Below are positions 54,846 to 63,070 of a stretch of DNA of 64,000 bases, piece by piece. Position numbers and translations under genes: made by a program. Origin of the DNA: Pseudarcicella hirudinis (GTDB taxonomy: Bacteria > Bacteroidota > Bacteroidia > Cytophagales > Spirosomataceae); NCBI RefSeq assembly GCF_900115665.1, contig NZ_FOXH01000001.1:429777-493776 (forward strand), read 5' to 3'. Positions within the stretch are counted from its first letter, which is position 1. Every line of letters starts with the position of its first letter. Under the pieces are notes generated by a model, which was not told the origin of the DNA, ran no database searches, and saw only the letters and a program-made list of their open reading frames with translations.

Positions 54846-56639
54846 ATGAAAAAAATCGTAAAAACAGCCATCCTTTTACTAATTGGCTACCTTTCATCAG
54901 CACAAAGCAAGACACCAACGCCTAAAATTGAGTATGTTCTTTCGATGGATCAGCCACAAACCCATTATTTTGATGTAGTGGTAAAAGCATCGAATCTTGA
55001 CGCTAAAACCAAACAACAAGGATTTCTTGATTTTAAAATGGCTGTCTGGACTCCCGGCTCTTACCTGGTAAGAGAATATGCCAAAAACGTGGAATCAGTA
55101 ACAGCCAGTTCCGGAAATACCCCTTTAAAATCAGACAAAATCAATAAAAATACCTGGAGAGTACGCTTACAGTCCAACACGCAGGAAGTTACTTTAAAAT
55201 ACAAAGTTTATGCCTTTGAGTTATCTGTAAGAACATCTTTCCTTGACGACTCCCACGGATACCTTAACCCGGCAAGCATTTTTCTGTATGTAAATGACTG
55301 GCGTCATACCCCTTCAACCTTGTCTGTTAAACCTTATAAAAACTGGAATACTGTTTCAACCGGTTTAAAGGCATTGGGTAACAACACATTTGAAGCCGAA
55401 AATCTTGATATTCTTATTGATTCGCCCATTGAAATCGGTGTACAAAAAGTTCTGAACTTCGATTTAAAAGGAATTCCTCATAAAGTTGCAATGTATGGTG
55501 AAGCAAAATATGATGAAGCTAAGGTTACAGCAGATATAAAAAAGGTTTGCGAAACAGCTACTACTGTTGTAGGAGAACATCCCTGTAAAGATTATACTTT
55601 TATTATTCACAATATCCTTCAGGGTGGCGGCGGACTGGAACACCTTAATTCAACCACCTGTCAGACTTCCAGAACCAGCTATGAAAACCCTAAAACATAT
55701 CAGTCATTCTTAAGTCTGATTGCACATGAGTATTTTCATTTATGGAACGTTAAAAGAATCCGTCCTAAAGCACTCGGACCTTTCGATTACGAGAATGAGA
55801 ATTACACACATATGCTCTGGTTCTCAGAAGGTTGTACGAGTTTTTATCAAAGCTATATCTTAAGACGTGCCAATCTGATGACTCCGGAGGAATACCTTAC
55901 TACTTATGCAGATGAGATTTCTGTTACTGAAAACCAACCGGGAAACAAAATCCAGTCAGCTGCTGAATCCAGCTGGGATGCATGGATTAAATATTATCGT
56001 CCGAATGAAAATTCCCGCAATAGTACCATATCATACTATGGAAAAGGTGAAGTTTTAGGGGGTATTTTAAATCTTCTGATTATTCAAAGCACTAAAGGAG
56101 CTAAAAACCTTGATGATGTGATGAAAACGCTTTACCAGGAATATTACAAAAAACTGGGAAGAGGCTTCAGTGATGAAGAATTCCAGAAAGCAGCGGAGTC
56201 TGTAGCTGGCAGAAACCTGAATGATTTCTTCCAGAAGTACGTTTTCGGAACAGAACCAATTCCTTATAATTCATTCCTTGAAGCCGTTGGGATGCAACTT
56301 ACAGATCAGAATGCAGGCAAAAATGACCCATACCTGGGAGCTGATCTGAGAAACGGAAAGATTTCAAATGTATGGAGAGATTCTCCTGCTTATAATGATG
56401 GCCTGAATGTCGGTGACGAAATTTTAACCATTGATGACACTAAGCTAGAAAACCTTCCGGCTGTTATCGCTTCAAAGAAAGTCGGGGATGTTATTTCAGT
56501 AAAAGTTAAAAGAGACGGTCTGGAAAAAACATACAAAGTTACTTTAGTAAAAAGCCCGATTCAAAATTTCAAAATTGAACCGGTTGCTTCACCAAGCAAA
56601 GAACAGCAGGATCTTTATAAAAAATGGTTGTTTTTGTAA
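54846..56639 (+). CDS. M61-family metallopeptidase with PDZ domain
   Basis: Secreted zinc aminopeptidase (597 aa) of family M61 (glycyl aminopeptidase type). Signal peptide ILLLIGYLSSAQ, an M61 N-terminal beta domain (MAVWTPGSYLVREYAKNVE), the zinc site HEYFH (294-298) with the downstream Glu in WFSEGCTSFY, and a C-terminal PDZ domain (DLRNGKISNVWRDSPAYNDGLNVGDEILTIDD). Length matches the family. It is divergent from the TPR operon and monocistronic, ended by a 21-bp stem. Confidence 0.93.
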   Translation: MKKIVKTAILLLIGYLSSAQSKTPTPKIEYVLSMDQPQTHYFDVVVKASNLDAKTKQQGFLDFKMAVWTPGSYLVREYAKNVESVTASSGNTPLKSDKINKNTWRVRLQSNTQEVTLKYKVYAFELSVRTSFLDDSHGYLNPASIFLYVNDWRHTPSTLSVKPYKNWNTVSTGLKALGNNTFEAENLDILIDSPIEIGVQKVLNFDLKGIPHKVAMYGEAKYDEAKVTADIKKVCETATTVVGEHPCKDYTFIIHNILQGGGGLEHLNSTTCQTSRTSYENPKTYQSFLSLIAHEYFHLWNVKRIRPKALGPFDYENENYTHMLWFSEGCTSFYQSYILRRANLMTPEEYLTTYADEISVTENQPGNKIQSAAESSWDAWIKYYRPNENSRNSTISYYGKGEVLGGILNLLIIQSTKGAKNLDDVMKTLYQEYYKKLGRGFSDEEFQKAAESVAGRNLNDFFQKYVFGTEPIPYNSFLEAVGMQLTDQNAGKNDPYLGADLRNGKISNVWRDSPAYNDGLNVGDEILTIDDTKLENLPAVIASKKVGDVISVKVKRDGLEKTYKVTLVKSPIQNFKIEPVASPSKEQQDLYKKWLFL

Positions 56640-56658
56640 GCATTACTAACTGACGATA

Positions 56659-56705
56659 CATCATAAAAATGGCCATCTCTGCTTGAGATGGCCATTTTTA
56701 TGATG
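56659..56705. terminator. Bidirectional terminator with a 21-bp perfect stem
   Basis: 56659-56679 and 56685-56705 are perfect inverted repeats with a 5-base loop, between convergent genes; T/A-rich flanks. Confidence 0.85.
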
Positions 56706-56722
56706 TTATGATTTTGAAATTT

Positions 56723-56962
56723 CTAATAAGGATTCATTGCTTTACTCAAATCCTCATACATTTCTTCAAAACGTTTTACTACTTTCTGAATAAATTCATC
56801 AGTCATCATTTCACGAACATCTCCCTCTCCGACAACATCCATTTCCGAAATTTTGAAAGTCTGTTCTAAATCAGGTGTTTCAAACTTTACAAAGTACTTG
56901 TTATTCCATTTATACAATGAAATCTTACAAGCTTCATTTGGAATTTCTCCGATGAAATACAT
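56723..56962 (-). CDS. Small hypothetical protein
   Basis: 79 residues, no family recognised. It lacks a signal peptide and shows a short beta-rich N-terminal half (IPNEACKISLYKWNNKYFVKFETPDLEQTFKIS) and an acidic helical C-terminal half (REMMTDEFIQKVVKRFEEMYEDLSKAM). It begins 27 bp after the stop of the cyclophilin gene on the same strand and is probably cotranscribed. Conserved composition suggests a real gene; function unknown. Confidence 0.7.
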   Translation of the reverse strand: MYFIGEIPNEACKISLYKWNNKYFVKFETPDLEQTFKISEMDVVGEGDVREMMTDEFIQKVVKRFEEMYEDLSKAMNPY

Positions 56963-56989
56963 TCGTTCCTTAGTGTTTTGAGTTAGAAA

Positions 56990-57436
56990 TTAAGCAACCT
57001 CGTCTTCAATAATCGTAACCTTAATAATCTTACTTCCCTCACGAATCGCATCTATAACTTCAAGACCTTCAACAACCTTGCCAAAACAAGTGTGATTTCG
57101 ATCCAAATGAGCAGTATTTCTGCGACTATGGCAAATAAAGAACTGAGAACCGCCGGTATTACGTCCGCGATGAGCCATTGAAAGAACTCCTCTGTCATGA
57201 TACTGATTATTTCCGGTCAACTCACAGGGAATCGAATAACCTGGTCCTCCGGCTCCTGTACCATCCGGATCTCCACCCTGAATTACGAAATCAGGAATAA
57301 CACGGTGAAAAGTAAGTCCGTCATAAAAACCACTTTTAGATAAATCGACGAAATTCTTTACATGAATCGGAGCATCGGCCTCAAAAAATTCAATTTTCAT
57401 AAGACCTTTATCGGTCAACATTTCTGCCTTAATCAT
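56990..57436 (-). CDS. Cyclophilin-type peptidyl-prolyl isomerase
   Basis: Cytoplasmic PPIase (148 aa) that isomerises Xaa-Pro bonds. FYDGLTFHRVIPDFVIQGGDPDGTGAGGPGY includes the catalytic Arg region, GVLSMAHRGRNTGGSQFFI carries the Phe/Met pocket, and TCFGKVVEGLEVIDAI closes the domain. No signal peptide, so it is cytosolic. First gene of a probable two-gene unit with the small protein at 56723. Confidence 0.95.
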   Translation of the reverse strand: MIKAEMLTDKGLMKIEFFEADAPIHVKNFVDLSKSGFYDGLTFHRVIPDFVIQGGDPDGTGAGGPGYSIPCELTGNNQYHDRGVLSMAHRGRNTGGSQFFICHSRRNTAHLDRNHTCFGKVVEGLEVIDAIREGSKIIKVTIIEDEVA

Positions 57437-57554
57437 TTTAATTATACTTTTAATAGTGATAAACTCCGGACAAAGTTAGACAAAGTATTAGAAAATGCTC
57501 GTTCTGCCCGCTGACTTATTAATTATAGTGCTGAATTTTTAGCAAATGGATTCA

Positions 57555-57878
57555 TTATAACTTCACTTTTCCTCTTATAATATCAAAAAACATGACAAAG
57601 TCGCTCCCCAAACTGTAAAAAGGGTGTTTGAAAGTGGCAGGTTTGTTTTTCTCAAAAAAGAAATGCCCTACCCAGGCAAAACCGTACCCAACCAGCGGAA
57701 TAAACCATAAAAGCTTAAACTGGTCAGTGAAAATGCCGTAAAAAGTAATAAAAATCACCAAACCAGTTCCGATAAAATGCAATAATCTTGAAACAGGATG
57801 CGAATGCTCAGTAAGATAAAAATTATAAAACTCTCTGAAATTCTCAAATTTATCGGTCTTTATTAACGCTTTTTTCAT
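57555..57878 (-). CDS. Mpo1-like (DUF962) membrane protein
   Basis: Membrane protein of 107 residues in the DUF962/Mpo1 family; yeast Mpo1 is an iron-dependent dioxygenase that shortens 2-hydroxy fatty acids in sphingolipid-derived alpha-oxidation. Both histidine motifs are present: HPVSRLLHFIGT and VGHFFFEKNKPATFKHPFYSL, with two transmembrane helices in between. Bacterial members are not well studied, but sphingolipid-containing Bacteroidota are plausible hosts. Monocistronic. Confidence 0.88.
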   Translation of the reverse strand: MKKALIKTDKFENFREFYNFYLTEHSHPVSRLLHFIGTGLVIFITFYGIFTDQFKLLWFIPLVGYGFAWVGHFFFEKNKPATFKHPFYSLGSDFVMFFDIIRGKVKL

Positions 57879-58054
57879 TTTCAGAATATTTAGATCCTTT
57901 TTACATAAATGTACTAAAAATCATATTAATTCTTTTTGAATTACAATATCTTTTTATTTACTTTACATACAAATTATTAGTATAGCAACTATTTGATTTA
58001 ATACCGGATCGTAATTATCAATTTTGAATTATACTTCATCAAACCTTAAACGCC

Positions 58055-59209
58055 ATGCCTGTTTACCATAAACTTGGAAAAATTCCTCCTAAACGACATA
58101 CTCAATTTGAAAAACCGAATGGAGGTCTGTTTTATGAAGAACTTTTCGGAACCATAGGTTTCGACGGCATGGCTACCCTTGCTTACCATTTTCAAAGACC
58201 GACAATGGTGAAAGCCATTCTTGAAAGCGTTGATGCTTCCCCTAAAATTGCCATTGAAAAAAGCGTTCAATCCAGAAAACTAATTGGCTTTAATATCGAA
58301 GCAAAAGATGATTTTCTGGACAGCAGAATTCCTCTTTTGCTTAATAAGGATGTATTGATCGGACTCGCTGCACCACGTAATTCGCTGAAATCATATTTTT
58401 ATAAAAATGCTGATGCAGATGAATTAATTTTTGTGCACAAAGGTACCGGGACCCTCAGAACCATGCTTGGCAATATTCCATTCGAATATGGTGATTATCT
58501 GGTGATTCCCAGAGGAATGATTTACCAGATTGATTTCGATACAAATGATAATCGCTTATTTTATCTGGAATCTCACAGTCCTTTATACACGCCTAAACGT
58601 TACAGAAACAATTTCGGCCAGTTATCAGAACATTCGCCTTTTTGTGAAAGAGATTATAAACTGCCTGAAAATCTGGAAACCCATGACGAAAAAGGGGATT
58701 TTATTATCAAAATTAAAAAACAGGGCATTTTACATTCTGTAGTATATGAAGCCCACCCTTTTGACGTCGTCGGCTGGGACGGATATAATTTCCCCTGGGG
58801 TTTTTCTATTCACAATTTTGAGCCGATTACAGGCAGAATCCATCAGCCGCCGCCTGTTCACCAGACATTTCAGACGGATGCTTTTGTGGTATGCTCTTTC
58901 TGTCCCCGACTTTTCGACTATCATCCCAAAAGTATTCCAGCACCTTATAATCATTCCAATATTGATTCAGATGAGGTTCTGTACTACGTTGATGGAGATT
59001 TTATGAGCAGAAATGACGTTGCAGCCGGACATATCAGTTTGCATCCGGGAGGAATTCCGCATGGTCCGCACCCGGGAGCAATGGAAAGAAGTCTTGGAAA
59101 AACAGAAACCTATGAATTAGCGGTAATGGTAGATACTTTCAGACCTCTCATGCTTACTGAAGAGGCCTTAAAAATTGATGATGGCAAATATTATCAATCC
59201 TGGCTGTAA
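58055..59209 (+). CDS. hmgA: Homogentisate 1,2-dioxygenase
   Basis: Iron dioxygenase of the homogentisate pathway; opens the aromatic ring to maleylacetoacetate (384 aa). Cupin-like core with MPVYHKLGKIPPKRHTQF at the start and GRIHQPPPVHQTFQTDAFVVCSFCPR, then LHPGGIPHGPHPGAMER with the iron-binding histidines. Somewhat shorter than the eukaryotic/proteobacterial enzyme, consistent with the compact Bacteroidota type. First gene of the aromatic amino acid degradation operon. A 56-bp gap with an inverted repeat leads to phhA. Confidence 0.94.
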   Translation: MPVYHKLGKIPPKRHTQFEKPNGGLFYEELFGTIGFDGMATLAYHFQRPTMVKAILESVDASPKIAIEKSVQSRKLIGFNIEAKDDFLDSRIPLLLNKDVLIGLAAPRNSLKSYFYKNADADELIFVHKGTGTLRTMLGNIPFEYGDYLVIPRGMIYQIDFDTNDNRLFYLESHSPLYTPKRYRNNFGQLSEHSPFCERDYKLPENLETHDEKGDFIIKIKKQGILHSVVYEAHPFDVVGWDGYNFPWGFSIHNFEPITGRIHQPPPVHQTFQTDAFVVCSFCPRLFDYHPKSIPAPYNHSNIDSDEVLYYVDGDFMSRNDVAAGHISLHPGGIPHGPHPGAMERSLGKTETYELAVMVDTFRPLMLTEEALKIDDGKYYQSWL

Positions 59210-59219
59210 AACCGATTTG

Positions 59220-59239
59220 TTTGAACCATTCTGTTCAAA
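59220..59239. promoter_or_regulatory. Inverted repeat between hmgA and phhA
   Basis: TTTGAAC (59220-59226) and GTTCAAA (59233-59239) form a perfect 7-bp inverted repeat with a 6-base spacer in the 56-bp intercistronic gap. It may be an operator or a mRNA-processing hairpin; it lacks a T-run. Confidence 0.4.
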
Positions 59240-59265
59240 ATACTAAAACTTCAAAACAAATTAAA

Positions 59266-60075
59266 ATGGCTTACGACTTTGTTCCATATTCCATGCATCA
59301 GCATTATGATGAATATACTCCTGAGGATTTTGAAATCTGGAAAATATTATTCAACAGACAGATCGCCAAGTTGCCTGATATAGCTTCAAAAGAATACCTG
59401 GAAGGAATCAAAAAGGTTAATTTTTCAGCTGAAAGAATTCCGGACTATGAGGAAACCAATAAGTTACTGAGAAGTTATACCGGTTGGCAAATTCATGTAG
59501 TACCCGGCTTAATAGCGAATCGTCCGTTTTTCGAATTAATGCAAGCTAAGAATTTCTGCGCTTCAACCTGGCTAAGAAGCTTCCAACAGCTTGATTATCT
59601 GGAAGAACCTGATATGTTTCATGATATTTTCGGACATGTTCCATTACTTTCCAATCAATCGGTTTGTCATTTTTTAGAAGAATTGGCAAGAATTGCATTA
59701 AGATTTGTTGAAAGTGAGGATGCTGTTGAAATTATTTCCAGAATTTACTGGTTTACTGTCGAATTCGGACTCATTAAAGAAGATGGCCAACTGAAGATTT
59801 ATGGTGCAGGAATACTTTCTTCTTCAGGTGAAAGTACTTATTGCCTTCTTGATCCGACTCCGCAGAGAGTACCATTTAATGTAACGGAAATTTTTGATAC
59901 ACCTTACATAAAAGAACATTATCAGGATAAATATTTCATCATAGATTCATACCGGCAGCTTTTCGATTCCATTCCTGAAATTGAATTAGCACTTGAAAAA
60001 CGGATGAAAGACAACAAAAAATATTCATTTCAAACTTACGATACAGAACTAGGCAAAAATTATGCAAATGTCTGA
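59266..60075 (+). CDS. phhA: Phenylalanine 4-monooxygenase
   Basis: Pterin- and iron-dependent hydroxylase converting phenylalanine to tyrosine (269 aa). Iron site in DMFHDIFGHVPLL with the two His, and the third ligand in YWFTVEFGL. Also present are WLRSFQQLDYLEEPDMFHD and GAGILSSSGESTYCL. Start ATG 59266 (MAYDFVPYSMHQHYDEY); the ORF beginning at the TTG 59221 lies within the inverted repeat region and is rejected. Its 3' end overlaps hppD by 14 bases, so the two are translationally coupled. There is no pterin-dehydratase gene in the window. Confidence 0.95.
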   Translation: MAYDFVPYSMHQHYDEYTPEDFEIWKILFNRQIAKLPDIASKEYLEGIKKVNFSAERIPDYEETNKLLRSYTGWQIHVVPGLIANRPFFELMQAKNFCASTWLRSFQQLDYLEEPDMFHDIFGHVPLLSNQSVCHFLEELARIALRFVESEDAVEIISRIYWFTVEFGLIKEDGQLKIYGAGILSSSGESTYCLLDPTPQRVPFNVTEIFDTPYIKEHYQDKYFIIDSYRQLFDSIPEIELALEKRMKDNKKYSFQTYDTELGKNYANV

Positions 60076-61198
60076 AAAAGAACCAAATACTGGTACCCTG
60101 GAAGCACCTGAAGATTTTCTTCCGATAAATGGTACTGATTATATTGAATGGTATGTTTCCAATGCCAGACAAGCTGCTCATTTTTTTCAAACCTCTTTCG
60201 GTTTTCAACCTCTTGCTTTCGCAGGACTTGAAACCGGATTAAAAGACCGGGAAAGTTATGTACTTGTTCAGGATAAAATCAGATTCATTCTTACAAGTCC
60301 GCTAACCGGAGATACTGCAATCGGTAAACACATTGATCGCCATGGTGATGGGGTAAAAGCGATAGCTTTATGGGTTGATGATGCGGCAAAAGCATATGAA
60401 GAAACCGTTTCAAGGGGAGCTATTTCTGTTTTTGAACCCTTCTCCGAAGAAGATGTCAACGGAAAAGTTGTCAGATCTGCCATTAAAACGTACGGAGATA
60501 CAATTCATGTTTTTGTGGAAAGAAAAGACTATCACGGAGCATTTCTTCCGAATTTTAAACCCTGGAATCCAACTTACCAGCCTGAAACAGTTGGTCTCAA
60601 ATATGTGGATCACATGGTAGGAAATGTCGGTTGGGGTGAAATGAATACCTGGGTTAATTTCTATGCTAATGTCATGGGATTTAATCAGTTAGTAGGTTTT
60701 GACGACAAAGATATCTCTACTGAATATACAGCCCTGATGTCGAAAGTGATGTCAAACGGTAATGGCAGAATCAAATTTCCGATCAACGAGCCTGCTGAGG
60801 GAAAGAAAAAATCTCAGATTGAAGAATACCTCGATTTTTACGGAGGCCCGGGCGTACAGCATATTGCCGTCGCCACTGACAATATTATTGAAACAGTCAT
60901 TTCTTTACAGGCAAGAGGTATTGAATTCTTAAAAGTTCCGACAACCTATTATGAAACACTGCTCGACAGGATTGGAAGCATTGATGAAGAAATCAGTACA
61001 CTTTCCAGCCTCGGAATCCTGGTTGACCGGGATGATGAAGGTTATTTGTTACAAATTTTTACCAAACCCATAGTTTCCCGTCCTACTGTATTTTTCGAAA
61101 TTATTCAGAGAAAAGGAGCAAAATCTTTTGGAAAAGGCAATTTTAAAGCATTATTTGAAGCCATTGAACGGGAACAGATTTTAAGAGGAACGCTTTGA
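60062..61198 (+). CDS. hppD: 4-hydroxyphenylpyruvate dioxygenase
   Basis: Fe(II) vicinal-oxygen-chelate enzyme converting 4-hydroxyphenylpyruvate to homogentisate (378 aa). The two VOC halves are seen (DYIEWYVSNARQAAHFFQTSFGFQPLAFAG; VDHMVGNVGWGEMNTWVNFYANVMGF), and metal ligands lie in YVDHMV, GVQHIAVAT and FFEIIQRKG. It starts within phhA (14-bp overlap). Product feeds hmgA, and 4-hydroxyphenylpyruvate must come from a tyrosine transaminase not encoded in the window. Confidence 0.95.
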   Translation: MQMSEKEPNTGTLEAPEDFLPINGTDYIEWYVSNARQAAHFFQTSFGFQPLAFAGLETGLKDRESYVLVQDKIRFILTSPLTGDTAIGKHIDRHGDGVKAIALWVDDAAKAYEETVSRGAISVFEPFSEEDVNGKVVRSAIKTYGDTIHVFVERKDYHGAFLPNFKPWNPTYQPETVGLKYVDHMVGNVGWGEMNTWVNFYANVMGFNQLVGFDDKDISTEYTALMSKVMSNGNGRIKFPINEPAEGKKKSQIEEYLDFYGGPGVQHIAVATDNIIETVISLQARGIEFLKVPTTYYETLLDRIGSIDEEISTLSSLGILVDRDDEGYLLQIFTKPIVSRPTVFFEIIQRKGAKSFGKGNFKALFEAIEREQILRGTL

Positions 61199-61298
61199 TC
61201 TGCAAATTATTTCAGATTGAATCTGTCATAATTTTCCAAATATTATTCTTATTCAGGAATAAAAAACAAAATAATTATCGGCTTTTTGAATTTTCTTG

Positions 61299-61306
61299 TA
61301 TTTTTG
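61299..61306 (+). promoter_or_regulatory. Possible -7 box before the marR gene
   Basis: TATTTTTG fits TAnnTTTG; the nearest TTG (61286-61288) is only 10 bases upstream, so the match is partial. It is 43 bp before the marR ATG. Confidence 0.3.
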
Positions 61307-61313
61307 GTAAAAT

Positions 61314-61334
61314 TAATTGTCAAAACAACAATTA
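61314..61334. promoter_or_regulatory. Candidate MarR operator
   Basis: TAATTGT (61314-61320) and ACAATTA (61328-61334) are a perfect 7-bp inverted repeat with a 7-base spacer; a second, overlapping repeat is TTGT-caaa-ACAA. It sits just before the marR ATG (61349) and after the predicted -7 box, as expected for an autorepressor site. Confidence 0.55.
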
Positions 61335-61348
61335 CATAAATTTCCAAA

Positions 61349-61783
61349 ATGAATTCATCAGACCAGAAAGCTTATTTTTTCAAAATTGATACAACCATTA
61401 AAAAGATCAGATATGCTCTGCAAAAAGCGCTTGATGAAGCAAATCTTGATATTACGGTTGACCAATGGGTGCTTATCGATCACATTTTCAGAAATCCCGG
61501 AATCAGTCAGAACGATTTGGGAGAAATGACTGTAAAAGATAATCCTACAGTAACAAGGATTATTGATCTGCTTGTCAAAAAAGGGCTTTCTGAGAGAAAA
61601 ATGTCTGAAAGTGACCGGAGAAGATTTGATGTATTTCTGACTGAAACAGGGAAAGAAGTCTATCACAAGGCACATCCGATAGTGGTGCATGTGCGAAGAA
61701 AAAGCTGGTCAGGACTGAATGATGAAGATTATTTTATTTTCACCAGAATACTTGATACAATCTATAAAAATATTACTACCTAG
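61349..61783 (+). CDS. MarR-family regulator inside the catabolic operon
   Basis: Winged-helix MarR repressor of 144 residues. Typical elements: DTTIKKIRYALQKALDEANLDITVDQWVLID, SQNDLGEMTVKDNPTVTRIIDLLVKKGLSERKMSESDRRRFDVFLTETG. It lies between hppD (150 bp upstream) and fahA (39 bp downstream) and is preceded by a palindromic site, so it probably controls at least marR-fahA and perhaps the whole operon. The ligand might be homogentisate or another ring intermediate (inference). Confidence 0.9.
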   Translation: MNSSDQKAYFFKIDTTIKKIRYALQKALDEANLDITVDQWVLIDHIFRNPGISQNDLGEMTVKDNPTVTRIIDLLVKKGLSERKMSESDRRRFDVFLTETGKEVYHKAHPIVVHVRRKSWSGLNDEDYFIFTRILDTIYKNITT

Positions 61784-61791
61784 CTTTCCGG

Positions 61792-61814
61792 AAATAGCTT
61801 TCGGGAAGCTATTT
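61792..61814 (+). promoter_or_regulatory. Hairpin immediately upstream of fahA
   Basis: AAATAGCTT (61792-61800) and AAGCTATTT (61806-61814) with a five-base TCGGG loop form a perfect 9-bp stem that ends eight bases before the ATG of fahA. It can affect translation of fahA or act as a weak terminator after marR (no T-run). Confidence 0.45.
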
Positions 61815-61822
61815 CTGAAAAT

Positions 61823-63070
61823 ATGCAAAAAGACTTAAAATCCTGGCTTGAGATTTCTGCTCATTCAGACTTCTCAATATATAATTTGCCTTACGGGGTT
61901 TTCTCAACTAACCAGCATGCAGATTCACGCGTTGGGGTTGCACTGGGCGAATACATCATTGATTTATGGAAATTATCACCATTACTGGAAGAAATCCATT
62001 TTGACAGAGCAGTCTTCTTAAAAGCAGAGTTAAATGATTTTATTGCACTCGGGAAAAGTATCCATACTGCTGTAAGACAAAGAATTACTGACATATTCAC
62101 TACAGAAGACACTGAAATTCAGAACATTGCAAAAAAAACATTAATTAAGCAATCTGAAGTAGTCATGCACCTTCCGGTGAAAATCGGAGATTATACTGAT
62201 TTTTATTCAAGCATAGAACATGCTACCAACGTCGGTAAGATGTTCAGAGATCCTGAAAATGCTTTACTACCTAACTGGAAACACCTTCCGGTTGCATACC
62301 ATGGCAGGGCTTCTTCTATCAGAGTTTCCGGAACAGACTTTCACAGACCCAAAGGTCAGATCAAGCCAAATGATTCCGATTCTCCTGTCTTTTCTCCCAG
62401 TAAAAGTCTTGATTTCGAACTTGAAATCGGTTTAATTATCGGAAAAAATTCTGAAATAGGCGAATCTGTCTCTACAGAACAGGCAGAAAATTATATATTT
62501 GGACTGGTATTATTTAATGACTGGTCGGCAAGAGATATCCAGAAATGGGAATATGTTCCATTGGGACCGTTTCTGGCAAAAAATTTCTTTTCATCGATTT
62601 CTCCCTGGGTTGTGACAATGGAAGCAATGGAACCTTTCAAAAGTGAAGGTCCGGAACAAAATCCTCCGGTACTTGACTACCTGACTTTCTCAGGCGCTAA
62701 AAATTACGATATACAGCTTAGTGTCGAAATCAGTGCCGAAAACGGAGCATCTGCTATTGTCAGCCAGACCAATTTTAAATACATGTATTGGAACATGGCT
62801 CAGCAGATTGCGCACCATACGGTAAACGGCTGCAACCTCAATATTGGTGATATATTAGCTTCCGGAACAATTTCCGGCTCTGAACCAACAAGTTTTGGCT
62901 CTATGCTTGAGCTCACATGGGGTGGTAAAAACCCTATAAAACTCTCAGAAAATTCAGAAAGGAAATTTATTCAGGATTTTGATACAGTTACAATGAGAGG
63001 TTTTTCACAAAAAGAAGGTATTAAAATAGGTTTCGGAGAAGTAAGCAATAAAGTATTACCATCAAAATGA
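61823..63070 (+). CDS. fahA: Fumarylacetoacetase
   Basis: Last step of tyrosine degradation: hydrolyses fumarylacetoacetate to fumarate and acetoacetate (415 aa). FAH N-terminal domain (SWLEISAHSDFSIYNLPYGVF) and catalytic FAH fold with DYTDFYSSIEHATNVGKMF, LDFELEIGLIIGKNS, FNDWSARDIQKWEYVPLGPF and NGCNLNIGDILASGTISG. Metal-binding Asp/Glu residues are intact. It overlaps the next gene by 4 bases. Maleylacetoacetate isomerase, which should provide its substrate, is not seen in the window. Confidence 0.95.
   Translation: MQKDLKSWLEISAHSDFSIYNLPYGVFSTNQHADSRVGVALGEYIIDLWKLSPLLEEIHFDRAVFLKAELNDFIALGKSIHTAVRQRITDIFTTEDTEIQNIAKKTLIKQSEVVMHLPVKIGDYTDFYSSIEHATNVGKMFRDPENALLPNWKHLPVAYHGRASSIRVSGTDFHRPKGQIKPNDSDSPVFSPSKSLDFELEIGLIIGKNSEIGESVSTEQAENYIFGLVLFNDWSARDIQKWEYVPLGPFLAKNFFSSISPWVVTMEAMEPFKSEGPEQNPPVLDYLTFSGAKNYDIQLSVEISAENGASAIVSQTNFKYMYWNMAQQIAHHTVNGCNLNIGDILASGTISGSEPTSFGSMLELTWGGKNPIKLSENSERKFIQDFDTVTMRGFSQKEGIKIGFGEVSNKVLPSK

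Noticed and set aside
59221-59265. Upstream extension of phhA from TTG
   Set aside because: The residues have no counterpart in the hydroxylase family and coincide with an inverted repeat; ATG 59266 is a clear start.
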